This document shows, piece after piece, positions 1 to 13,454 of a DNA stretch of 64,000 nucleotides. The DNA comes from Rostratula benghalensis (Eukaryota > Chordata > Aves > Charadriiformes > Rostratulidae). Every line of letters starts with the position of its first letter. Within the stretch, counting starts at the first letter, position 1. Location: the NCBI GenBank assembly GCA_013399305.1, contig VXAI01000277.1:62001-126000 (forward strand), read 5' to 3'. Under the pieces are notes generated by a model, which saw only the letters and a list, made by a program, of their open reading frames with translations, ran no database searches and was not told where the DNA came from. Made by a program: the position numbers and the translations under genes.

Positions 1-3000
1 GGAAGCGATCACCCAAGGCTGTATTGCTGCCAGGCAGATCCAGGTCTTGGCTCAGGGTTTACCACTAGAGAGGAGCACCCAGGCAGAAATGGGAAGGGTT
101 TTGCTATATCTGACCAGCAGACATCCTGCTATGTGATAAAATCCAAGGTCTAGGAGGTTCGGACTGGACCTCCTGTTCCTCTTCAGACCAAAACCTCCTT
201 TCCAGATAGGCAGAAAAGCTCCCTAAGAGTGTTGGGGTTTTTTGCTTTTTTCTTTTTTTCTTTTTTTCCCAGCAGAGCAAGCAGAAAGGCATTGAACTAT
301 CATAACCATAGATGGGTCTGCCTCCCATTTTCCTCCCTCCTTCCATTTTTCTCTCTCTCACATGTCATTCCAGAGGGATCCAACCTCACACCAATGCCCA
401 GGGGTGCCTGACTTCCCTTCCTGCACCCAGCAAGGAAACCTGCTCTGGGCTGGTGTCCTGTCTGTGAGTGAGGACAGGAGCTGTGCTTCTCTCCATGCAG
501 ATCTGCTATCGAGTAATATAACTGATGACATCCATGCCCAAAGAATTGTGAGAAACCCACAAGGAATGAGCTCCTGATAAGGGGCTTTGGGGATTGTTTC
601 TTTGGCAGGGCTCACATGTGTTTCTGAAGGGGCATGGTTGCCCTTTACCTGACTGTCACACAAAGGCAGCACAGCCACACCAAAGAGGAGGAAACACAAC
701 TTCGGGGGACACAAACTTGCACAACTTCAGTCTCTGCAAAGCATCTCACAGAAGAGATTAGGGAGGATGGAGAAGACTAAAAAATGTTTCAGAAAAAACA
801 TCTCAAGTGAAAAATAAATGGTCACTAAACAGCCCATCACCTAGTAGGTTGTCTGTCTTTTGCTTTCAAAGTCCTTGAAAGTGCTCCTTCCAGACTTTTT
901 GCAGTCTTTTCTGTTAGCTGGAAGGACCTAGCAATTCTTCCCAGAGCATTTCAGAGAATTAATCACTGAAATATCCTGATGAATCTAGGTGACAGCCCTT
1001 GCTTGGTACAGTCCTGAACCATCCCTGGGATTCCAGGCTGCTGTATCATAGGAAGCTTGTAAAGGCAGAATAACCAACAGACAGAGAAAACACAAATGGG
1101 GGTAGAAGACAATTCCAACGATCATATTTATATGTGGTTGTCTGAAGTCCCAAGGCATTCTGTGTGAAAATAGTGGCTTTAACCGCTAAATCCTTAATAT
1201 GTTCCAAGTTGAGGGACAAGATTCTGCCTTCAAATTCCCCCCACCCCCTCCCTGCCTTTGCCGTTTTACTCATTAGCCATTTTTGCTTCCTGTGGTAGCT
1301 GCTGCGAAGCCTGGCTCACTGCAAAAGCAGCAGTGTTTCTGAGCAGAGTTGAGGTAAGTAATTTGTGTGGCATACAAGTGAATGGTCTCAGGGCCCCTGT
1401 GGTGAGCATTGCCGTTGCATGGTCTGCTGCACCCTCAACACACTGTGCTCAGCTGTGATGTACCAGCAGAAGAGGGACCCTTGCAGCGGCCAAAGGTGGC
1501 AGGGCCTGCCATTGCAATTCACTGTTCCTGGCCAGGACTCAGAGAGAGCTCAGGTGGCATCGAGGGACAGTGAAGATTGCACTCCTCAATACAAAACACT
1601 CAGCCGTATTGGAAGAGTCTGCAAGTCCTTCGCCAGGGCTAGTGATGGGAGGTGTCTCAGTGGGAAGAACCCGACAAAAGCACAGAGCCTGCTCATACTG
1701 GATGTCAGTTATACCAGTCTGTGACCTAAATGGTCTCTCTTTCCTTCCTCTGTCCTCAGGGAGGGCTGGGCAATGCACTGCAAGGGAAATGACATGTCTG
1801 AGTGGGCAGAAGGATGTGACCTGTGAGAAAGTCCCCAGCTCAGCTCTGCTGCGGCTGGTGGGGGCTGCCTCTCCCCTGCTGCAAGGGGAGAGCTTTCCTG
1901 TTGCTGCACAATACTTCTCAGTTAGTATTTGCAAACCCAAAGTATTCCACCATATCTGAAATAACTTTAACAGCATGGCATGTTTGGTTTTTTTTTAAAA
2001 AACACAAATTTTAATTTCCATTTTCACATGTGATTTAGGGTCTAGCCCCAAAAGATTTTCCCTGGTGGCCTTTTTGTGTATGCTTGAATGTGGCAAGGGG
2101 GTGAGGGTCAGGAGCTGGGTAAATAGCAATACTCTTGGACACTGCTGGTTTCTCCAGAGTTTTTAAAGAAACTGAATAAGGAGAAGCTTTCCAACACCTC
2201 TCATTCATATATATGTAATAAAAATGCAGCAAAACACAGCCCCTTCCTGGGCAAAACTTGTATCCATTCAGCAATGTAAGCGTCCCCGCACAGCCCTTTC
2301 ATGACTGCCAGGGCAAAGGAGATGAGCAAGCTCTCCTGCCTGTGGGGCAGCTTGGGTTGTAACTGGCTGGTCCTGCAGCTAGATTTCTACAGCAGTCCCT
2401 AGCTGTGCATAGAAGCTTGCCCTGTGCCAGCAGTGTTCCTCTACCGTGGAAAGGCCACAGTGCAGTGGGAGGAGATGTCTGGTGTGGAAATGGCTGTGAC
2501 TCGCAGCTGGGAGGATTCGACACAGGGACAGAGAGGGTTAAAGTGAAAATGTTGTGGTGGCTGTCACCACAGATGAGCACTAGCTATGCCTGTTGTTTAA
2601 TTTGAATGCTTGGGAAAGTACAAAAATACAAAAGAATATTTTTTATTATGTTGTGGTGGCTATTCTTGTGTTTAAAAGAGAAAAAAATCAGAGCGACCTG
2701 TTTGTTGTCAGTAGAGGGGGTCTGAATCAAAATCTTCTATCAATGCTGAGATTTGAAATCCAAGCCAAGGTCTAGAAATGTAAGCCAAGGGTGAAAGTTT
2801 TAAATGTCTGATGATCACCACTTCACCAAAAAAAATTCATTTAAATCAAAATGCCAAATCCTAACACAAAATTCAATTTAATCTTTGACAGATCATATTC
2901 ATTCCTGTTCTAAGGAAGATCTGGATCAATTTCCATGCAGCATCAGGAATTAAGGCCAAAATTCTAATCTGTGACTCAGTTGCACTTTTTCTGTGTTTTC

Positions 3001-3885
3001 TGGAGATGGCGGATATCTCAAACATTTGAATGTTAGTGCTGGAGTCCCAGAGCAGATATGGAAACAGAGGGGAACTGCGCTCTCTTCTGGATGTGATCGG
3101 CCACAGTCCTGTCAAACCACGTCCCATAGAAGCTCTGGTATTTTCCTCAGCAAAATATGTAGTTGATGCATGGCACAGCTCTGAGGACACAGGGTAGCCA
3201 CCTTGTGTAAGGTGTAACAGATAGACAGAGACAGATAGTCTCTTCCCTTTCACTTAAGGTAAAAATCTAGGTGTCCAGCTTCACTTCTACTTGGAAACTG
3301 AGTAAGGAACTTGCTTTCAACCATATCCATCTGAAATCCCAAGAAGGACAGAGAGCATGTTTTCCTTGTTTTCTTGATGAAAGCAAATTTTCCATTTATT
3401 TCTAAGAGGTAGTATTTGCAGGGAAAATTTTGCAATCCTTATGGAAATAACAGTATCCCACAGCTTGCAGCCCCCCTGGTGACATGAGGACTGCAGGTAA
3501 TCTGGCACGCTGTCATGTCTGAATACTGTAACTACTTGAGGACCTTGCCAGCACACATGGACAACAGGGATCATGAGATCATCTACAGGCACATTTTGGA
3601 GGAACAAGAAACCTCCTACCAAGGTAGAAACAAATTAAATAAAGGGCCTGATCCTGTTTCCCCATGAATTTAAAGGGAGTTTTACCACTGATTTTAACAG
3701 CAACCAGGACTGACCTTGTAGGGTATGTAATCAAACAGCTACATATTGCTTGAGAGTATTTCGACACTTCCATTATAGGCCCCATCTTTCAAATTTGGAC
3801 ATAAATATTCACTTGGCAGAAATCTCAGCCTACAAGCAAATTAGGAGATTTGGTTTTTAACATTTTTTTTGTCCACACACAAAGC

Positions 3886-3902
3886 AAAAAAAAAAAAAAA
3901 AA
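3886..3902. repeat. Poly-A run
   Basis: About 17 A followed by GAGAGAGA. Low complexity, with no associated retroposed sequence recognised. Confidence 0.9.
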
Positions 3903-6439
3903 GAGAGAGAAAAAGCTCTTGGAGGTTTTTTAAGTTACTGCTTCTATGTAGTAACCTTTACTGTCTTTGCACTACCCTATCTTAAAAAAAGGAATCAGTC
4001 ATTCTTAAAGAAAAAAATGCAAAATCAATTAATTCATCAATGTTGCAATCGCTAGTTCCAGCTGCAAGGGAGAGATACCAGAGGATCGCCAACAGCCAGG
4101 AAGGCACTGTTAGAACAAGGACAGTCACCCGGCTTATGTGAGGCTTGTGGGCCATGAGAATTTACAGACATCAAGCCATGGCCCACAGCACCAAGAGCAG
4201 GTCTGTGTGTGACCAGAGTTGCCAAGTGATTCACATGTGTGCATGGAAATAGATCAAGGCATCTGGGCCTGGTGGAGTCAGTATTATGTACTGCCCTGAA
4301 ACCCGGCTGTGTGTCCAGCCAACCAACAGTACAGTGAAGCTGGGGGCTTTGCTGTCATCTTCTGGAAAGCTCTTTGAAACCAAATTATCTGAGTAGCAGC
4401 TATAGAGACTTGAAAGTGTTGGTATGAGGTGCATGAAATCAGAGAGAGCTGGCCCTCTGTTCCATGATCTCCCCCATGATCTCCAGCTCGGCACCCCTAA
4501 CTCCAATGAACCAAGCCAGAGGTATTGGGTCCAGCTACCCTGTGAATGCAAGAGACATCCCAGTGCACCAACATGTCCCTGCCAAAGGTACCACTGCAAA
4601 TTCAGTTTCTCTGTTTACTTTGATTCTGGACAAAAACACTACCTTCTTCCAACCTGAGCATGCAGCCAAATTTTTGGATCCTGCAGATTATGTTTCTTAG
4701 GAGAAGAACCTGAAGATGAATTTAGCTACTTCCTCAATGCATTCCCCTTTCTTTACAGAGTTATGCAGTGTGTACCAGGCAGAGGATGACACATGGCACT
4801 GGGGGTACTTACTTATCCCATTCAAACCAAAATTTCTTCTGGTGCCCTCCCAAATCTCTCTTTCTGTCAAAGCCATTCTGTACGCTCTGGTATGCCAGCT
4901 GCCTGCCTGCCTCTCCTTGCATCTGCTTCTGGACTCCCTGCATCCTGCTTTTACACATACACACACACTCCCAGACACACATCCCACCATCACTAGTCCC
5001 CTGCATGTGCAGGCTGGGGGCAGGTGCTTGCCATCAGCTGTGAGCAGCTCCTCTCCAGGCTGTGCTCACTGGTGTCCTGCTGTTACAGCTACTGATCCTG
5101 GAGCTTACATAAAGAAACCCAATTGTTTTTGCACAGACCCTGAGGCACAGGCTGACAACTTCAGTGTAATTCAGTCTACACTGGGACAAGACAGTAAATA
5201 TTGCTGTTTTTTTAACGATGAAGTAGGGTGAGTAAAGCAGAAGATGCTGAGGAAAGAAACACCTACATATTCACGAGAAGGGGAAACATTGAAAAGGTAC
5301 AAAGATGTGTATTCTTCTCATCTTCACTAAAAAAAGTGATATATTGCTACAGAGACTGAGGAATCTGTCTAATCCTTTCAAATGGTTTAATCTCCAAACC
5401 CTCACCCGTAGTCATGGCCTGTGTTCTTGTGTCAGTGATGTAAAATGTTGGAACCCGGTCCCATGCACTCAGCTGTGTGTGGAGCCAGTCTAGCACAAAA
5501 TCAGCATTTCTATTAAACACTGCCATTTCCAAGATATCTCTGTGGGACTGAGGAGCTCAGACTGGTGGGATACCAAAAAGATTAAGGGATGATGTGATTA
5601 CAATGTGTTAATGCCATCATAGGTAGAAATACTGGGCATGGCAGAGCTCTTATCCAGGGGAGAAAAGCATAAGAAGAACCAATGGCTGAGATTTAACTGC
5701 AGGCAAATTCAACTGAGAAATGAGTTATACACTTTTAATCAGTGAAAAGAGATTAACAAACAGAATAAACAAGTAGAAAAAATGGTGTTTTCTCCATCTC
5801 CAGACAGAAAGCAGATGCTTTTCGGGGTCTACAATGGTGGAAGGCAGCTCCTGGAGCTCTGACAAAGTGGACATGGGAGGAATCCCGCTGTCAGTGTCAG
5901 CTACAGCAACTCACTCACCCTCAGTCTGAATCAGGCTCAGATTTTACCTCCCGCCAAATTGGCTTTGTGATAAGGCAGATTGACATTGTCAGCTCTGTTC
6001 CATAATTTATTGCCCCATCACCAGTACCTGTTGTGGGTCCTGCCTCCATGGACCAGCACCCAGTGCCATCCCATGGGGATCAGCCTGTCACTTTGCTTCT
6101 TGCTCTTCTCTGTGACCCCTCTACCCACCATCCACAGGGAAAGGAGAGATAGTCCTACTCGTGCCAACAGAGTCCCATGGATCTCTAAAGGAAGAAGGGT
6201 AAAGCCCATCCTCGACATCTAACAGCTGGAAGAGGGAAAGTCTTAAGGGCCCCTGGGTTCAGCATGGCAGTGGGAAGTATCATTCATGCTTTAGATCTCA
6301 GACACTGTGATTGAATTTTCAAGGTTATTAGATAATGGGTGAGTGTGATTTTACTACGAGAGCCTTAAAATTGAACTTGGGGTCTTTTTTTCCTGGATAT
6401 CAGTGCCTTTCTGAAAATGTAGACTTTCTCATATTGATG

Positions 6440-6545
6440 GGTATGCCACCACGTGGCTCTCAAAAGGTAGTTGAAAATCACATTTGGCCCTCAGTGAGGA
6501 AAAGATGATCTAATAGACTCTTCTGGCCTGATGTCTATGAATCCT
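6440..6545 (+). mobile_element. Possible CR1 LINE 3'-end remnant
   Basis: AAAAGATGATCTAATAGACT followed by CTTCTGGCCTGATGTCTATG resembles a decayed CR1 3' end (AGATGATCTAAT...TCTATGAATC). Only about 45 bases are suggestive. Chance similarity is possible. Confidence 0.3.
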
Positions 6546-9500
6546 TTCACAGTTTCCCAGGTCACTCAGTGCATTTGGTCGTTACCCTTCTGCAGCAGTG
6601 GTGGGAAGGGGCTGCTTTTCCTACAAGGAGCATCATCCCCATCTGCCTGCAACCCATCCCACTCTTCTGCCCTCAGCGCTGATTCCCACTTGGCTGGACC
6701 ATGCCCCAGCTGCCTCCAGCTGAGGCCCCTAAGCTAGTGCAACTGGGGTTGCTGCAAACCATCTCAGGAAAATTACTTCAGATTTGTGCCAGATTCATTT
6801 CTCCCTCAACGTTGCAGGACACTTTCTGTCCTGAACTCCTTCTTTCCACATGCTGATCTTTCTTTTAAACTGTTCTGGGCTGATGTCATCCATGCTGGTC
6901 TTAGCTAGAGGAGTAATCTTTGTGGAAACTTTGAACAAAATCCCTTCAGCGTCTTTCAAATTGTGAAAGAGTGGTAAAATAGACTTTTATAATTGTTAAA
7001 AGGATAATCACTTCTTTTGGCAATGTTACAAGAAAATAGATGATGTTGAAAGGTTAGCAGTAAGGCAATCTTTTTGGAGGGTTTGAACTGTGCTTGGTTG
7101 AAGGAATTAAAAAAAATAACTGCATGAGATCTAGCGTGGTCTGGGACCTGCTCTAACTTTTAATTACAACAGAGAAACTCAAATCATAGGCAATATTGCT
7201 GCATAGTTAAACTGGGTTTTACATAAGACACCAGCTCTGTGATGGCTGTTTGAATAATTTTCATGAAGGAGTTTGTAAATGGAATAACAATCAAACACAT
7301 TTCTCCTATAAAATAATCCAAACCACAAAAATATTCAAAAACCCAAGCATCAACCTCATTCCCTTAATCACTTAATGTTAAGCTGCAAGAAAATTCATGT
7401 GGGAAAAAGTAAATAGAATTTACAGGTGAGGTTGTCGGCAAGCCTGACTGATTCGCTACACTAATCTACGCAGTTTTTGCAGGTATTGTGGTTAGCTAAC
7501 CAGACCCCTCTGTAAATGTACTGCCCCTGCATTGCACACTGGTAATAGCTAAATAATGGTCCAGTGGAAGATAAAACAAGCCCCATTCACATAATCCAGG
7601 GATGATTTTGTTCCACAATTAAAATAACAAAGAAAGCAAAGAGCAAAATGTGATGTTGCTGCAGCGTATATCACAGCAACAGTGCACATGGTGTTTCCAG
7701 TCTTATGGTTAAATCCATAACAGCCAATTGCTTGTTGGAAACACTATTATCTAGAATTTAAAATGCTCTAGATGATGCCTTTGTGTCAGCGCTTTCTGAC
7801 TATTAGCAATTTCACTGTGTTGTTCAAAGTTGGAAATATTTTGTTTTTATGTTCCAGTACTATGAGTTTTGCTTGTGTTTTACTAAAGAGCATTATAACA
7901 CAGACCCTCAGGGGAAATTCCATTCCCTTATTAAAAAATTGTGGCTATTTTATTTTCCTTATCTCTGCCATCCATTTCCTTTTGTTTCTCAATGCATTGC
8001 TGCAAATCACAAAGACATTTCCTTGTCTGCTTTACTTTGGACTCCTTTAATGAAAGCTCCTACACAATCAAAGTCACAGGATTCATTTGATTAAGTGAAC
8101 TGGTTTTGCTGAAGGGTCACAGTTGGAGATTTAGCATTTCAGAAAAGCAAAAGATCTAAAGGCAGGAGAAATGGACAAGAGTTTTTACAAGATATCAGAT
8201 AAACATGCAGCAACACAGGATGAAATTCAGCTCTTAAAAAGCAGAACAGCTCAGTGGGATCTGTCTTAACTACAACCAGGTGATCGGAGCCAGCCTCCCT
8301 GCAGAAAAGTGAGCCCCCTTCCTTTGCCTCATTAGTCTGTTTTCTGTGGCATGATGTCATGGCCAGGAGGTACTTTGTACTCACCGATGCAGGACTACAA
8401 GGAGTGTTGTAACATAAGAGAGAGAAAAACATAAGAGGAAAAGCATTTCCCTGTTCCTTTGCTCGTAGATATTAGCCAGGCTGCTGCTCAGCAGGCAGCA
8501 GGAGAGCAGACTTTCTGACCCTGAGAAACAGTGGTCATTGCCCATTTGCTTTCATCAGGAGCAAAGAACTTCAATAGCCAAAGTTTCTCAAGAAACAGAA
8601 AATTCTGGTAAGTGTCTGTGTAAAGTACATTTTTCTGATGTTGCCAACACAAAGTATTGTGACATTCTCAAACCAAAAGGCTGCATTTGTTTCTGTTGCT
8701 GCTGCTGCTGCCAGAACCTGCCGTTCAGGTTCCTCATGTCCCCTGGATCTCATCTGAGGGCCAGGCTCCTCACCAGGGTACACGATACCATGTAAGCCAT
8801 GACCAAAGATCTTCCAAGAATCTTCCCCCCTCAGGGGGACTGCGCAAGTGTTGGAAGAAGTCTTCTCCCCCAGGAGGGGACCTTATCCACGTCATCATCA
8901 AGCAGACTCTAGACACGCATCTCACTATAGGTTCAACAGTTTGAAAAGTCTTGTTCTGAAGCAGATTAAAATTAAATGTTTTATTTTATTTGGCACCTAA
9001 ATTCAATAAAAAAGTGCTCACCAAAACCACCTTTTTGGTCCTAGGATGTAGGCTGCTATTAAGGGGCACAGCCCAGAGTGCCTGGGTCTCAAGAGGAGAA
9101 AGAGATAAGCAGTGGGACTGTTGGTTTCAGCCTTAGACTTTTTCTTGTGGACTACAGTGTACTTTGAGGCAGAGTTAAGCATTTAGAGTAGGATTCAGCT
9201 CACCTTAGAATAGTCACATGTTTCCTGTTCAGCTGAATAGCATGCAGAGCTCCTTAGACTCAATTTAATGCTTAAACACAGGCACCAAGAGACATTGGAG
9301 ATATTGGGAGGTTTCCTGTGTGGCCTCCAGCCTGCAGGTCTATGAGTAGTGGTTCTCAATTGGTCCTGCACAATACCTCCTGGTCAGTTCAGATACCCCA
9401 ATATCCTAAACTACCTCTGGTGTCATTAGCTGGTCAAATTTAGGCAATTGATTCAAACTCTGTTGACCACAATGACCGAATCTCCATTGACTATAACGAG

Positions 9501-12051
9501 AGTTTAGCTGACTACAACGGGATTTAAGCCTTCTAATATTTAGACATCTACATGTAACTACTTGCATGTGCGTGGCTAAATCCTCCAGGGTTATTGTATC
9601 AGAAAAAATTATATCAATGACCCAAACCGCTGCAAGAAGAGCACTTGTGAATTCAAGGGCAACTGAAATGAAACACTGTCCCCCCAAAGCAAAGAGCTGT
9701 TCCCAGATTTTGCTTAGTTTTTGTCCCCTAAAGGACCTCTTTGATTCTAGTAGGTTTTTTCCCGACGAATTATCCAGAAGAGGGTTTTAGTAAGGGTTTG
9801 AACCTCATGGCATTCTGATGGGCTTAATCAGTTCCCTGTCCAACATGCTGTGTCCTTCCAAATGAGCATGCAGGCTTGTGAGAGACATACCTCTGGCACA
9901 AAATTAATCAAATGCAGAAGCCAACTTCTCCAAAAGTAGGTGGTTCCCCCAAAACATACCTTTGAGTCTTCATCATTCTTGCCATAATTTCCAAAGTTTG
10001 GACTTCTCAAAATTTGCCATGACTAACATACGTTTACGCTAATCAGTGTGTAAGTCAAGAAATTGCAGTTTTCTCCTCCAAGACAGATCTAAGCAGTGAA
10101 TGAGCTGCTAACATCTCATTACACACAACAATGTCATTATGTGGAAAATAACACAACAGGGATGCCTGAAGCAAGATTTTTAGCCACTGAGATCTGAGAA
10201 CTAGGTCATAAATACTGACTCAAATTGAAATAGTCAGGATGAAATTCAGGGCCTTAATACCAGCAACTCAGACACTACTACTACGCTGCATGGGTTTGTC
10301 ATTCTTCTTTCTTTAACGTACTTAAATCATGTTGAGGTAATGGGAGTGGCATGGTTGGGAGCTTCAAACCCGTTTTAACTCAATTGTAACCTTGGCAAAA
10401 TTTTACTATTTAACAGATCCTCCAGTAACATGCTCCAAAACCTTGCAGGAGCCTGCTAGACTTTGTAGGGCCCGCCTTAGATGAATATATACTTTGACAG
10501 ATAGTTAAAGGAAGGGCTTATTCTTTTTTGTAATCACTCAAAGTTTGGCACATACCAAAGTCCATCCATGAAAAACCTACAATACTGTAAATTCTACAGA
10601 ACCTGGACAACTAGGAAGAAATCTGAGCAGACTTTGATATTGGATAACCTCAAATAGTGTGTATCCCTCTGCTTTGTTGGAGGTGAAAAACTGAAGAGCA
10701 CTGGTGTTAGGTGTACTCAAGTCTATACATTGTGTGGCAACACAAGGATGGGAGCCCAGCTTTACACAGCAAACCACTTGTCTGCTGGAACATCTGTCTT
10801 CTTTTATTTTACTTTTGCCCTCCATAGGCTTTATGTAAGGCAGAAGATGTGGATGTCTGTTTCACCAAGGGAGATGCTGAGGGGCAGCTCGGGTGAACAA
10901 ATCCACAAGCCAGTTATAATTCCACCAGGTGAAACACAAGCCTCTCCTGCTCTAAGCTGCTCTTTATTCTTAGACTGTCTCGGTTTCTCCAGGGAGGAAG
11001 AGCTACTGTAGTCCTCAGACTGAGGCCAGCACTCTTGAGTTGTTCCAGCAGTTGGAGAGAGAAAAACTCAGGCACTGCCTAAGTAAAATAAAACACAGCA
11101 CCAAGGGAATGAGAGCCACAGGCTTGCTGCGGTATTGTCCCTTGGTGGGTACAGCTTGGGATGCTATCCCCATGGTATGCAGTAGCACAGGTCTTCATAG
11201 CTGCATGGATGGACACCTAGTTTTTTCTCACAGAAGCCTGAGTGTGTGCTGCTGGCCCTGAAAGGTGGCTGTCCCCTGTGTGGATATAAGGACTGCCATC
11301 ACAGCCAGCAGCCCTCCTGGGACCTTTGCAGCTGAGCAGAAGATAAATATTTACTGCTCCTGATCACGAAGAATTCAGGCAAAGGATGTAATGGAGAATA
11401 TGTGGGCCCTTCATGCTTCTCCCTGACTGCTGTTTTAGCAGAGAACCTATGGATGGGATAGGAGTGCTGTTCATGGTGCAGCTTACAGGCAAAAAGCACT
11501 CTGATGTTGGAAGGAGCTGCATTCCCATTCCTGGGTCAGGGTTTCTGGGTACTTTGCTCACCCATGAGCCAAAGGCCAAAGCCTGGGAAGGGAGATGGAA
11601 TTGTGTGGCCCAGTACACCAAGCCTTGCCCTATGAGAGAGCTTTGCAGCCAGGGTGGCACCCGCAGAGCCTCTGTTCCCAACAGCTGCTTTCCTCACGCA
11701 TCCGCAGGGGTGCAAAAGCCCAGAAGTGGTTAAAATGCAGCAACATTTCTCACCAGTACTCCACATCTGTGAGGACGGGGTACTGGCAGGCAGACCTTCA
11801 GCCCTTTCCCCATGCACCTTTCCCTCACACATATGCAAAAATCGTTGTTACTGAGGGAGAAATCATAAAGATCTCTCTTTACCGCTGAAAGAGCATGTAC
11901 AAAATAAAGCCTAAATTCACAGAGTAATCAGAATTACTTTTCAAAACAGTATCTTGTTACCTGCTAAAACAAAGAGCGTGGTAACTGCCAGGGGAATTGC
12001 TCGGCAACTCAGAAGGGCAGATTGCAAAAGATTAAATAGTTGTCCGAAAGG

Positions 12052-12071
12052 AAAAAAAAAAAAAAAAAAAA
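12052..12071. repeat. Poly-A run
   Basis: About 20 A followed by GGAATAGGAATAGGG. It could be the tail of an old retrocopy, but the preceding sequence was not recognised. Confidence 0.9.
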
Positions 12072-12834
12072 GGAATAGGAATAGGGCTCTTTCTACAAAA
12101 AAGCCTGCCTCAGCTGGAAATGATGGAAATGAAAAGGAAAGAAGTTGGAGTTAATCCCAGGAGGAGGTGGTGAAGGAGCATCCACGGCTGCATGGATGGT
12201 CGTGGATGGCCAGTTGTGGGGCCAGGGCTGTTGCCATCCTGGCCAGCCTGCACTTTTGAACTGTGTCATTGTGTCAGGCCCTGAAGACCCACGGGAAGAT
12301 GGAAACAGGATGACTGGACCTTTGAAGTTGCCAGGGTGTAATAGCGAGGGGAGACAAGAGAGCCTATGCTCACAGTAACCCACTGTCACTCAGCAGCAGC
12401 AGTACATTAATTTGCCGGGTGAGGATCATGCGAGAGAAGCGACGTAGCGGCTTGTCAGGACAAAAGCACCAGGGAGGAGGCTCAGAGAGAGGAGGGGGCC
12501 AGAGGGGGAGGTTGGGAAGGGGAGTTTGGAGAAAATTGCTCGAAATTACAGTATTCAGCTTTTGCTGACAGTATATCAAAGCCCAACTTCTGCTTTTATG
12601 ATATTTAAATCCCTGCCGCTTCCCCAGAAAAACAGCATTGGCACAATAGAAACATTATGTGCCAGCATGGGGAGGGGGAGCACCACTGAAATGGGACTCG
12701 CTTCGGGTTGGGATGCTGGTCAGGACTCAGAGGGCCTGATGGCTCCACCACAGCGACGAACAAAGTGCCTGTCTGAAGCGACAATGTCCCGGGGAGGTGC
12801 TTTGAATTCATCTCCTGTTACGCAGTTTGAAGCA

Positions 12835-13105
12835 CACACAACCCTCACACACACATACCTCACACACACGCCCCTCACACACACCTCTCACTCACTCCCT
12901 CACACACCTCACACTCACTCTCACACACACCTCACACATTCCTCACACACATTCACACACACCTCACACTCACACCCACCCTCACACATTCACACACACC
13001 CTCACACACATCCACATCTCACGCATACACCCCTCACACACACCTCACACTCACTCCCTCATACCCCCACACCTCACACACACTCTCACACCTTCTCTCC
13101 CAAGG
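12835..13105. repeat. CA/TC-rich minisatellite
   Basis: About 270 bases of irregular tandem repeats built from CACACA, CTCACACA and CTCACTC blocks, almost without G on the plus strand. The apparent open frames through it (Thr/His/Ser/Leu/Pro-rich) are by-products of the repeat. It lies about 300 bases before the assembly gap. Confidence 0.93.
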
Positions 13106-13399
13106 GCAATAACCCAGTCTTTGCACAGGGTCGGAGCACTGAAGATGCAACAGCATTAAAATGAAACTGGGTGATAAATCATAACTGACAGCTCAGTAAG
13201 AGGATTAATCCTCCTGCCAGGGATTTATGCCTTCTCCTCATCACAATGCTTTGGTCTCCCTCATGGGATTGGCAGCCCCTTTACCAGTGGTGCCAAGTGC
13301 ACCTTCAGAATGGCTGCCTTCTTCCTCAGCCAGCCGCACCCAAGGGCCAGGAGGGAACAAGAGCAAACACAAACCCCTCTTGGGGAAGAGCACTGGGAG

Positions 13400-13454
13400 N
13401 NNNNNNNNNNNNNNNNNNNNNNNNNNNNNNNNNNNNNNNNNNNNNNNNNNNNNN
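13400..13454. other. Assembly gap (55 N) flanked by a G run
   Basis: 55 unknown bases, followed directly by GGGGGGGGGG and TGGAG. The G run suggests that the missing sequence is a hard-to-sequence poly-G or GC-rich repeat. Confidence 0.99.

Larger units (their letters stand above)
1..12834. other. Non-coding stretch, no gene recognised
   Basis: Open frames reach at most 171 codons (4716-5231, plus) and show no domain, no supporting splice structure and no conserved motif. Contents are AT-rich unique sequence, T-rich and poly-A tracts (near 237-268, 3886 and 12052) and a doubtful CR1 remnant near 6.5 kb. It may be intergenic or part of a large intron of a neighbouring gene. Confidence 0.6.

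Noticed and set aside
4716..5231. 171-codon open frame on the plus strand
   Set aside because: No domain, internal CA-repeat-derived Thr/His run, and no splice or codon evidence.
8825..8880. Short inverted C/G blocks (CCCCCCTCAGGGGG and CCCCCAGGAGGGG) considered as a hairpin RNA
   Set aside because: Stems are short and the two blocks do not form one long precursor-like hairpin. Probably local low complexity.
12526..13164. 212-codon open frame on the plus strand
   Set aside because: Most of it is the CA/TC repeat read as Thr/His/Ser/Pro/Leu. Similar frames are open in more than one phase, so this reflects composition, not a gene.
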